From Strigops habroptila (Eukaryota; Chordata; Aves; Psittaciformes; Psittacidae): a DNA stretch of 64,000 nucleotides. The position numbers and the translations under genes are program-made. The first letter of the stretch is position 1; the number at the start of each line of letters is the position of its first letter. The notes under the pieces were generated by a model, which made no database searches, was not told the origin of the DNA, and saw only the letters and a program-made list of their open reading frames with translations. Positions 12,001 through 23,300 of the stretch are shown here, piece by piece. The stretch is taken from NCBI RefSeq assembly GCF_004027225.2, contig NC_044284.2, forward strand, positions 41,030,420 to 41,094,419. Direction: 5' to 3'.

Positions 12001-15000
12001 AATGCTTTTTAATTCGAGTGCAATTCTTAGCAGCCTGTTTTCACTCAAGAGTATGAGAGTTTTTTCCTTTTGTTAACCTCCCTGCATCAAGTGACCTGGT
12101 GTCACATGGTTGGCTGGGGGAATGCTTTTGGCCACAAGTGCACTGGGTTTGGTAGGAGTTCTTACCTTTGTCCAAGAAAGAATCCAACAAAGCAAGGCTT
12201 ATTTCTCACTGTGCCTTCTCTATGCCACTCTCTTCCAAAAACTGTGCGAGCCAGGCTGGGCAGCGGTGTTGCAGCAGGCCAGTCTCGCAATATGTCTGTG
12301 ATGGGAACATTATGGAAAAAGAAGCTTCATCACAAGGAAAAGCAGCTGGCAAAGATGGAATAATGAGTTTGTGTTTTATTTTGTTTTGTTTGCATTGTTC
12401 AGTGAAGACCCATGTGAATTCTGGAGAGAGGAAAATACAGGAAATTATCTATAGTGCCAGATCCCAGGCTTTCCTGCCTTTTTAATGCTAGAAATCTAGA
12501 CCCCTGTCTATCTGAGAGCACTCTGTGAAACTTCCAATTAAAGTTACCCCAGGTTAGTGGCATTATTAGCATTAGCAGCAGCAGGGACTGTGCTTAGATT
12601 GAGACCATCAGTTTCTGGCATGTATTTACCATCTTATCAAATAGTTTTAACTGATTTGATAGTCAAACTGATCAAATAAATAGATTTAACTGATACTGGG
12701 AGCTGCTAGGGCCTTGTTTATTAAGGTATCTGCTGGTGCTGATCTACCAAGTGATTTTTGTAGTAGGCATTTTCTCATTGAGTCTGGTAAATGAGATATG
12801 TGGGTGATTTAGTAACCTAGTCTTTAATTCAAGGACTGAAAAGATACCCCTTCCTTGGTCTGCAAAGCAAAAAATGTTTTGCAAGGACGGTGGAGGACTG
12901 GTGTCTTGATAGTCCTCCTGGCAGGGGTTTAGGCAGGGAGATAGGAGAGGGGAACATACGCTCATGTATCTTCAGTGTACCATCAGCCTGCTTACAGTCT
13001 CTGCTCCTGTCCCAGGCAAAGCTAAAACTATCTATTTGAAATCTTTCCTATATGAGCTTTTCTTACATGACTCTTTTGGCCAAAGATCAAGCCATTTCCC
13101 AAAAGCCTGTCTTCCAGGCACAGCTTAGTATTGGCTTTCAGGCAGGTGTCAGATATATAGCAGCAGACACAGTTTTCTGATTTACATCGTCTTTGTAGTA
13201 TGCCTGCACAATGGTATTCAGTTGCATTTTGAACATCTCTTAATGCTAGGAGACTAACCACACTTGGAGTTGGTTCTCTGAGTCTTGTCCTTGGTATTTC
13301 CATCTGGTAGATTCAGCTGATGTAGAGCTACTACTTATAAAACTGATGAGGATCTGTTTAGAAATGCTTACTTCCCTCATCTTTAAAGGTAGCCCTAGCT
13401 TGTCATGTTCTGATAGATCTTCAAAATTTATTGATATTTGCCATGCTAGCTCAAAACATTTTCAGTTTCAGGTGGCCTACATATTGTTACTTCACCTTTT
13501 TTGAACAGCAAAGATAGCCAAGTATGCTCCTTAAAAGAATTCCAGGCCTCCTTCTATCTTGTAGTGAAGTAAAGAATAATCATTATCCAAATTTCCTGCC
13601 TCAGGGGGAAAAAAAAAAAAAATCCCAAAAAAACCCCAACACAAACACACACACACAAAACCTCAAACCACAACAAAACCCCACCACCTCCAAATCTCCA
13701 AATACTCATTTCATTAGTATACCCAAGACTGCAGTTGAATGCATTTCTAGGCAAAAATTTCAGTTGCCTTTGATACTAGACTCTATCTTTTGTTTCTAGG
13801 GAATTATAAAACTCTTCTAATTCTCCAAATTAGAAGTGTGCGAGTGACAAACTATTTTGGCTTATGTCAGAATGCCTTTTACTCTAAATACTGTTTGCTC
13901 TCTGTATTTCTGTCCATTAGATGTGTCCATTATGCTTCTATTGTTTTCACTAATTTTGAAGGTATAGTATATATACAAACAACTGGTTATACTGGTCTGA
14001 AGTTCTAAGCTGTCAAGGAATGTTCCTACTGATTTTAACTCTTGAAAGCTTTAGTTATTTCAAGAGTTCTTATTTGGTTGGGCTTGTGTGCTTGGGTTTT
14101 TTCAGAGAGAAAAGAAAAAGGGTTAAAAAAAAATGGGCCTGGAGCATCCCTTTTACCTCAAGCAACAAAACCAAATGGGAACATCTGGGTTATTTCCAAA
14201 CTCCACTAATAGGGACCTCCTTCAGGAAAGAAAGAGAATGATGTCATGTTCAGCAGTGCAGGAGAGGAACAGAGTGGAGCATGCTCCTACCAGTTCAGCA
14301 TACCCCAGGGGTAATATCATGGACTACCTCATAAGAAGACAAAAAACTACCTGATGCTACATTTTTGTATATAAATGTGTGCATGCATATATGTGTGTGT
14401 ATGTATTTGAAGAACTACTTTCAAAGGCTCTTGGAAGAAAAGAATTTTAAAGGGAGTTTTGGTTTCTTGTGAATTTCTCTTTTAATCTTTAATGAGTTCC
14501 CTTAGTGTTTTCCTGCAGAAGGTAAGACATTGGTCACATGTTCATTTGGAAGTTTTGTGCTTTACTTTGTATTTCTACTATTTCAGTGGATCAAAAAGAG
14601 CAAAAGCAGTAACATTTGACCCTCCAAAGCTGGCAATGTCTTCCCCCCTCCCTTCCTCCGCTTATTGTTGTCTTTTCACGGTGAAGAAACAATGTAAAAC
14701 ATTCAGTATTTGTTGCCAGGTGTTCTGGTTTTTTTTCACCCTTCTCCTTCTCTCCCTTGAGATGGAGGCCCCTGCCATCCTTTAAAATGTCAGGAATTTT
14801 AGGAGAAGATTTATGCAGCAGCCTAAAAAGGCATTGGACCATGTAGTGAGGGTCAGACATATGGTAGCAATGATTGTACACCCTAGTAAAGCAGCTTCCC
14901 TCCATATATTTGAACACGTCATGAGAAATCTCTCCTGGTTAACAAAGTGCTTAAAGATAAACCATGTATTCTGATTTTATCAGGTATGCACCGTGCAAAA

Positions 15001-16147
15001 CATGTATGGGAACAAACAAGTAACTATTTTTCTTGGCCGAAGTAAGTTAAATTCTGTGTGGAAATCAGATTAAAGTCCTCATTTGCTTTCTATCTTGACT
15101 AGCTGTTGAGAGTAGCAGCCCCTCAGGTCTCTGGTAATGTAGTCTTTACCTCAAATAGGGATTCTAAAATATTTAAGCATCTGTCTCGTGAGGCTTCTTG
15201 TTTCCTATTTGTTTTCTGTTGCTAAGCAACGCGTTTATACCCCCAAACTGAAAATTTACAACTCTCAAATTGTCCCTCAGCCTGATTCTCCAAACCTCAC
15301 ATCTGTAATGGGTTTTCCATCTGTCAGTTTCCCCAGGTCGCCCCATCCATCCTCAAGTCTGCAGAGGAAAAAGCCTTGTGGTTCTGGGCTTTGTTTTCTT
15401 AGGTTCCCCCCCCTTTTTTTAGTCTCCATCTGTAATTAATTTCTCGCGAAGCCACATCTGTCTATTTGGGGCAGGGAAAGTGGGGAAGGGGAGGTAAAAA
15501 GTGAAGTCACTCTCTCCCTTTCCCAGTAAAACGTAGAATTTGGCAAGTGCAATTGTAGTTCCTCAGGGCATTTTAGCCTCTCCATTCTACCCTCCAACCC
15601 TCACCACCCCCTGCTCCAGTGCATAGTCAAACATCTTACAGAAGGGTGAAGTGCTGCTGTTGCTCAGCTGGTAGTTCTGCTTGTGTGGAGCTTGTGGTCT
15701 TGGTCTGTGCTACAGCCCACATCTGACACCGCAGTGTGTTTCTAGCACTGGGTTGCTGCAAAAGCTGCTGGCATCCTTTGGAAAACTTCCTTCTGTCAAT
15801 ATTTGAATTTTCAAAAAACACACTAAATAGCTGCCATGATGTTTCTTTTTAAAAGACTTAAGAAATAGCCACAGCAGTCCCAGTCAATATTCCTTCTCTA
15901 CCATCATCTAGTGCAGCTGTTCCAAAACCTTTTTATGATCTGCAGACCACCAGGTAGTTTCAGGCAGGAGCAGGCTTGCTGTGAGGCTGGTTGCCTACCT
16001 CGTGCCCTGCTCGGCTGTGGTAGGGGAAAACAGAAAGCAGAAAGAACTAGCTGTCTTTGTCCAGGGAGGAAAAACCCACAGTGCAATGACTGCTCTGGAG
16101 TCTTGGTGAAGGTCTGCAAGATGCTATCTCTTCTGCAGTTTCTTTGG

Positions 16148-17062
16148 TGCATGTGCCATAGGCAGGGACACCATCCACTAGACCAGGTTGCTCAAAGCCC
16201 CATCCAACCTGGCCTTGAACACTGCCAGGGTTGGGGCATCCACAGCTTCTTAGGGCAACCTGTCCCAGTGCCTCACCACCTTATAATGAAGAATTTCTTC
16301 CTACTATCTAATCTAAATCTACCCTTTCCCAGTTTAAAGCCATTCCCCCTTCTCCTGTCACTACATGCCCTTGTAAAAAGTCCCTCTCCAGCTTTGCTGT
16401 AGGCCCCCTGGAAGGCTAACTCTAAGGTCTTCCTTGAGCCTTCTCTTCTGTGAGCTGAACAAGCCCAACTCTCTCCTGTCTCCATAGGACAGGTGCTCCA
16501 GCATCATCTTCATGGCCTCCTCTGGACCTGCCTGAGCAGGTCCACGGCCTGTGTTGGGGTCCCAAAGCTGAATGCAGGACTACAGGTGGAGTCTCATGAG
16601 AGCAGAGTAGGGGGGGAGAATCGCCTCCCTCGACCTGCTGGTCATGCTCCTTTTGATGCAGCCCAGGACATGGTTGGTTTTTGGGCTGCAAGCACACACT
16701 GTTTGCTCATGTTGAGCTTCTTGTCAACCAACACCCCCAAGTCCTTCTCCTCAGAGCTGCTCTCAATCCAGCTTCTGCCCAACCTGCAGTTGTGCTTGGG
16801 ATTGCCCTGACCCAGGTACAGGACCTTGCACTTGCCCTTGTTGAACTTCATGAGGTTGGCATTGGCCCACCTCTCAAGCATGTCCAGGTTGCTCTGGATG
16901 GCATCCCTTCCCTCCAGCGTGTTGACCATACCACACAGCTTGGTGTCATTGTCAAGCTTGCTAAGGGTGCACTTGATCCCACTGTCCATATCCTCCTCTC
17001 CTGTCTCTGTGCTGGAAATAGTTGCCATTGATCCCAGAGCCTGGTCTTCCATCAGGACAGCT
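16148..17062 (-). repeat. CR1 LINE, partial and broken pol (reverse transcriptase C-terminal part)
   Basis: The minus-strand translation of about 17030-16642 gives the end of the CR1 ORF2 reverse transcriptase, with landmark stretches such as [26 protein letters not shown] and [16 protein letters not shown] second minus-strand stretch (16485-16273) gives the later [20 protein letters not shown] block. The two are in different frames, with a deletion or frameshift between them, so the copy is dead. The RT catalytic FADD is replaced by LDND. The 3' UTR block (ctagaccaggttgctcaaag, cctggccttgaacactgcc) is present, but the terminal ATTCTATGAT-type repeats are missing at the left. This is a LINE retrotransposon, not a host gene. 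Confidence 0.92.
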
Positions 17063-19971
17063 GTCCAACACCAGGTCCTTAGTCTCTTGTGTGACCTCCC
17101 ATTGTCATGTCCCAACTGCTCCAGCTTCCTTCAAATTGAACAAATCGTCATAATTTAGTAGAGGTAGTGATCATCCTTACAGAAAAGTCTCCGAAAAAGG
17201 CTATAGCAAGGAAAGTTGGCCATGAGTGAAGGACTTGTCAACCAGCTTCTGACTAACTGAAATCTTGTGAATGACCATCTGTGAGCTGCTGAGCTTGTGA
17301 AGTGAGTATCAACTTTGAGATCAGTAGTCCAGCTGCCTGTTCCCAACCTCTGAGAGCTCAGGACAGATGCATCAGAGAAAGTAAGCTGGTTGCTTGTGTA
17401 GGAGGACCACAAAACTCCTGGAATCTGGGGGAAATTGGACCCTTAGGTATTTTTGGAGATCTGGGTTTTCATCTCTTTGTTACTCCAAGAATACAGATTG
17501 ACCATTGCTGTTGTCAACAGCGCTGATTTGAGTGTCCAGCACTTCCTTCCCACCTGCCACTCCTCCCATGCTTGCTCCTGGTGGCCAGTTGGTGAATTAG
17601 ATGCGATAATCAATCTGGGTTACATATATACTTACTTTGCTGCCAGATTATTTTTAACTGAGCACAATTCTGCAATTCAGTTTACTGCACAGTCTCACAC
17701 GCTCTTGTATTGGGACATCTGAAGGGCTGGCATAGGGATGGGAGGGATAAATAATGAGAGGCATGGCAGTGGCAACTTAAATTGGTGGTTCTGCTGAAAG
17801 ACACTACTGTTTGTCAAACTATTGCCTAATGTCTAAGGCAGACCATGTCCTCTGCAGGGCTAAGCACTCAATACACTACCTGTTTGTTGCCTGTCCCTAT
17901 ACAAACACGCTCTTGAGTATTGCTTTCAGGAAAAGTTCTTTGGGATGATGTCCTTAATATTGATAAGAAATGGCCCTTTTTAGAGTAATGTGATAGTGAA
18001 CTGAAATGCTGAGAAAAGCTGTAGAAACTTCTTGACTGAGAATTCATCCCTGTTGGACGCACAGCTGAGATGTGCCTCCAATAACTCTCCCAAAATCACA
18101 GGTTAGAAGGGGAATTATTGTATGAGTAGAAGTATTGTAGAAGGTAGGCTGAACCAATGGAAACTGAATAAAGCTGCTGAGAGTGGGAGCATTGGTTCGA
18201 AGGGCATCCCAAGCAGAGTCCCTGAGGAAGAACTGAAGCTGACTTGTGCAGTCACTTGGAGTGCATGCGTTGGTGGGGGTATTGTGTATCACACCACACA
18301 TCTGCCACAGCTGCCAGAGTACAGTGGGACCTTGTTTCAGCACAGCCATATTAGTAACGTGTCTGGAAAATAATTTTTTGGCAAGGGTCAACTTAAACAG
18401 CTCTATTCTGCTCAGAGTCAGCTCTCAAATGGCTTTAGAACACAGAATGGATTGCAGCAATCTCTTGAAGTGCCAGAGATGTTCATTGAGGCTACATATC
18501 TGTCAGGGAAATGATGTACAGCCCTGGGTAGGTGCATATGAAAGAGCTCTGAAGCATCTGCTGAAAGAGCATCACCCAGCAGGAACCAGGAATCCCACCA
18601 GCAAACTGGTAGCAGGTTTGGAGTGGTGAATGTCAGTCCTCTTTCAAATCTTTCTGAAATCTTCCCATTGTCCCAAGACCACCATGACCATGTGTTTCTC
18701 TCTCCCCATTTTAATGCTGGCTATGGGAAGAAAGGGGGAGTTCTGTAACAAGCAGGCTGTGGTGGCAGCAGCTCTCTGAGGAGCAGGCTCATAAAAATAA
18801 TGTGGTGAGAAAATTAGTCTGATTCCAACGTAAAATGACCCAAATTTGAAATAACACTGACACCCTGTGGAGATGTGTGGAGGGACCTTCTGCAGGTCTT
18901 GCTGATCCTTGTTCCTGATATACTATAAGCCAGTGATTAGATTCTTTCATGTTCTCTTTTAGAGAAAACTTTTTTTTTCTTTCCCAGTAAAAGTTTCATC
19001 TTTTTCTGTCTAATTAAAAAATAAAAATCCTTCTTATCTTTTCTATTAGAAAACATTCATATTTTTTTAACTCTTTTAGTTAAACCTACATAAACTCATT
19101 TGCAAAAAAGAGGATAATGAGGAATATTCTACAAGATCTGAAGAAGGTACATGTAATGGGTTATTTCCTAAAGGACTTTCTTCTGTACAGCTAGAACCAT
19201 TGGAAGGAAGCTGCTCCATGCCAAGGTGAAGTCAGGATGCTAATCATTTCCCTTCCAGTCTCGACTAACATTCAAAAATGCAAGAGCAAACAGGTTTGTC
19301 TGATTGTAAATGTGCATTTTTAATACATTTTGCTTGTTCTTGCTGCAAGTCACTTAGTTGACTTTCTGGCTTTTAGAAGTGTGTTTTGAGATGCCTTACT
19401 GTGTTTGTGTTTACTCCTTTCTGGGCAGAGACCATCCCAGTTAAAAAGGGATAGTTTTCCCTTTTTGCTCCAGTTGAGCACCAGATCCCCATTTACATGC
19501 AGGGTTAAAGACCAGAAATCAGACGATGTTTATTGATGAGGTCCTGGTGTTGTGAGTGCGGCCACGTATTGCATGGGAGATGATGGCAGTCTGAGAACAC
19601 TGTGTGAAACACAGTGAACCTGAGCTCTGGAAGTGCAGTGTTCGCCTTGAGAATGCCTGGTCTAATTAATTTCCTCCAAGGATAATAACATGTTTAATTC
19701 TGTCATGTAAGTGTGGTCTGCAGAAGGGAAAACTGAGCAAGACTGGGCTGCGCAGGAACATAATATGCAGTAGAAATGAGTGAGTTGTCATATAAACTCA
19801 ATGATTGCTAGAGCTGTTTGCAAGCAGAAGCTGATCTCTGGTTTTGTGTGTAAGCACGGAGTGATACAGTTAGTGTTACACTGTGTTCAGGAATAATTTT
19901 CCCATGGAAGGAATGTTGCTGGTTATTCAGTCTTAGCGCTAGACCCTTTATCTTTGGAGATGCCTTCCGTC
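17063..19971. other. Intergenic DNA, no recognisable gene
   Basis: Open frames up to about 127 codons occur on both strands with no family resemblance. I see no splice-flanked exon pattern or strong repeat match. Confidence 0.55.
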
Positions 19972-20391
19972 TGTCGTGGTTTAACCCCAGCCGGGGTTGA
20001 GATAAAAGCAGTTTAATAATTGAAATAAAATATAATTGTTGTAATGAAAAGGGAAAAGAGAGAGAGAGCAATCGCACCCTCTACTGACTGATTCCCAGCC
20101 TGTCCCCAGGTAGTGATTGTCCCCCCCAAGTTTCTATACCGGGCATGATGTGCTGTGGTCTGGAATACTCCTTTGGCTAGTTTGGGTCAGGAGTCCTGTC
20201 TCTGGTCCCTCCTGGCTTCTTGTGCCCCTCCTCACTGGCAGAGCATGAGAGACTGAAAAATCCTTGATCAGGGTAAGCAACAACTAAAACATCAGTGTGC
20301 TATCAACATTATTCTCAGACTAAAGCCAAAACACAGCACTACATCAGCTACTAGGAAGCAAATTAACTCCATCCCAGCCAAAACCAGGACA
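19972..20391 (-). mobile_element. Solo LTR of an avian endogenous retrovirus (antisense)
   Basis: On the + strand the segment starts TGTCGTGGTTTAACCCC and ends CCAAAACCAGGACA, so the element reads from right to left: TGTCCTGGTTTTGG...GGGGTTAAACCACGACA. It has the 5'-TG...CA-3' termini of an LTR. The flanks are CCGTC (19967-19971) and CCATC (20392-20396), a 5-bp target duplication with one mismatch. Internal blocks, such as 'ctgacccaaactagccaaag' and 'accacagca' read on the minus strand, match the second LTR at 31438-32012. No gag, pol or env sequence adjoins it, so it is a recombined solo LTR. I cannot assign the exact family name; a 5-bp duplication would suit ERVL-like elements. Confidence 0.88.
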
Positions 20392-23300
20392 CCATCCTAG
20401 AGGAATTTTGAGCTCTAGCATATAGAGGGCTTTATAGGTACCATCTCACTTCTCAAAATAGTGGATATCATGGGACTGTGACCAAATTGCAGTATGTTTT
20501 TTCTTAAGTAACTAGCTATGTCAACCCTCTCTCAAGCTCCATACTTTCCTCTCTGCTGAGGTCAATATTCAATATACTATGCAAAGCTGGGGGAGCAGTA
20601 AGCTGGCCAAGCAGTTCTTCATTTTCAAGCAGGGACCCTACCTTGGTGATCCGAGAAGGGATTTCTGCACAGACCCAGCATGTCTGTTTATAAAAATCTT
20701 TGAGATGAAAAGTACTTATAGATACTTAGAAAATTCTTTACGGATGGACCCACCTTCAAAGACTGGAAACACTCACGGAAATAGGATTAGACTTGACATG
20801 GGAACAGCTTAGCCCCAAAACAGCTGGGCTTGCTCTCTCCCTCCCATCCCTGTCCCTCCAAAAACCCCTCCTGGTTGTGGTCCAGGTGCAATACTCACAG
20901 CTCTGCCAGCTGCAGCTGGCATAACACAGGCTCCCCCTCTGCCAAGCCAACTCTGGTCCCAAGGCCTGCCATTCACAGAGGCATATTTCCTTTTGGTTGT
21001 CTCCCAGACTCACTGTCACCACACAGTGCTACAGCCTCCTTCTGAATGGAAAGGGAGAGAGGAATTCAGTCCATGTTCTACAGCAGTTGCCTACAGCCCT
21101 GAAGGGAAACCAGCAAGAGCTTATCTGTAAGGAAGTGTGTCAACCTGTAGCCGTGGAGGGGAAACAGCATTCATCACTCCATTTAAATCAAAGTTAGGTA
21201 AGTTTGGGTGATGTCCTGTCTCACCAGGAGAGGAACTGGAAGCCTTTTTCATGAAAGCAACTCTTAGCCCTAGAACGGTAGCTGTTGTGTAAGCAGCCAG
21301 GGTGGGGTCGAGATGAAATAACTTAAAAAGTTCCCCAAGTTGGTTCTCAAGCCTGTGTTTAGGGTCCTTGCTCTGACCTCTGTCAAACAGCTGAGCACAC
21401 TTTCAAAAGGCTCATGTGGAAAATGAAAGGCTTTCATACTGGGAATCAGATAAAACAGTCACACAGATAAAAAAATATCTGCAAGACTCTGGTGACAGCC
21501 TGGAAAAGTGATAGGAAGAACCATAAGAACTTCTGCACCTCTTGCTTGGTTTGCTCTAAAGTCAGCTAGTTATGATTTAAATATCTTGAATTATTTCAGG
21601 CTAATACACACACATACAAAAGAAGAAGAAAGGTATGCAAAAGCCTGTCTGTCATATTATTGTGGCACAGTGATTTGTCAGCCTCTCAGTTGAACGGGGC
21701 TTGACTTGTTACAAGAAGCTTAAGAATAATATTGTTTTAATCTAGTATCTATAACACTTTTATGATTTCTTGTGAAAAAGAGGAAAAATCTCTGTACTGT
21801 AGGTATTGCTCCTTTTCTTTGACTCCATCTTGCTCTGTGGAGGTTTTTTCACAAGTAAGGCAGCTCCTTTTCTCCTTTCTTTTTCCCAGGCTGTGCTGAA
21901 CCCTGATCTTTTAAACAAGGCTCAGAATAATGCACATGGCTTTTATTCACCAGATTCTACCTCCCAAAAATCGATTCTGGCCACTGCTGCTCCATGCAAC
22001 AAACAAACCAGACTTGCAGTTTAGTCTAAAAATACTCTGAGGCAGAAAACAAACAAAGAAACAAAAAAAACCCCGAAAACTAACCCAAAACAATTTTTAA
22101 TCTTTCCTTTTATACAAACCATGAAAGCACAGAAAACCACCTTTAACTCCCTGGATTTTGTTTTTGCAGCAAATGGACCAACCAATTTGAAATGGCCACT
22201 CCTGTGCTGCTATCAGGTTTTCGGTGTGCGTGCAGCTCTGATGAGATTTTAATGATCCCCACGTTCTCTGTCTTCTCCCAGCACAGCCTCTGGTGGGAAG
22301 GCTGCAGAGGGTTGTAGTTGTGCTCCACGGAAAACCCACCCCAACCAGCGTCTGGGCTTTGTTTAACTGCTTTTTGTTTTGTTCTTCAAGGGACCACGAC
22401 TCTTCCCCCTCCCCACGATGCGGTTTAATCTACAGTGAGCTGGCTGCTGCTCCTCCGGGCGATGAGGCTGGGATTTGGCAACTCCCACACAGGAAAACAG
22501 GCAGGAGCAGGCACAGGGCCGCCAAAGGTACAGAGGCACGCAGAGGTTCCGGTGGGGAGGCAGGGAATATAAAATCAGCTCTCGCCATGCAAATCTGTAT
22601 TGCTGCACCATGCCCTTACCAGCCTTCCTGCTCAGGTGGAGAGGCGACATCTTAGTGCTGCTTGTCAATTGTACTGCAAATAAACACTGTCTAATTTGTG
22701 GTGACATTTAAAAGCAATTAAGGACGTTTAAATGTTACATGTATGCTTTTGTCTTGACAGTTAAACACAGTTTGGAGAAAAGAATCCCAAATATTTAATT
22801 ATAAAAATTACAATCTAATTATAAAAGTAAGTCTGACACTATTATTAAAAGGTTTTTAATCTCTTGTGTAACTGCTTTAACTTCATGCTTCAGGGTGCGG
22901 TGCTCTATTAAAATACTAATACAAGTAGTTTCTTATTGTAACTCTTCTATCCAGCATTGTCTGCGGAGCAGCTGGGGTGTGTGTTTCCTAATCTGCTTCA
23001 GGCAAAATCGCCCAAGGTAGCTCAAAGCACCTATACAGGCTAACCCTGTTGATTCTTCCCTGAAACAAATGGGGGAGTGATGATGCAGAACTTCTCAGTG
23101 GGCAGAAATTTGGTGCTAGTGACTTCATCTGCTGCTAGTGAGCAGTAGCTGGAGGGTGTAGTATCTCAGGCTGGATCCGGACAGAGGGGTCTGTTGCTGT
23201 CCTTCCCTCTGGACAGGTCCAGGGGAGAGGAGCATGGCCTGGCCTGTCTGCTCTTTAGGTGCCAGCAAACCTGCTGCCAACTGTTGTCACCTTGATTGAG

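Larger units (their letters stand above)
3341..16147. other. AT-rich intergenic DNA with simple repeats
   Basis: I see no gene I can support here. Visible low-complexity tracts are an A25 run (3707-3731), a T23 run (6011-6033), an A-rich to CA-rich stretch (about 13605-13690) and a short TG-rich stretch (about 14366-14410). A 13-base palindrome resembling an RFX X-box lies at 15218-15230. The open frames of 60-115 codons show no family resemblance and overlap on both strands, as chance frames do. Distal enhancers for flanking genes are possible but cannot be recognised by eye. Confidence 0.6.

Noticed and set aside
14276-14287. 12-bp palindrome GGAGCATGCTCC
   Set aside because: Isolated, with no known consensus matched closely enough; such palindromes are expected occasionally in 64 kb.
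15911-16402. 163-codon + strand open frame
   Set aside because: Its second half is the antisense of the CR1 element starting at 16148, and the first half shows no family.
16681-17158. + strand open frames of 110-116 codons
   Set aside because: They are antisense readings of the CR1 reverse-transcriptase segment.
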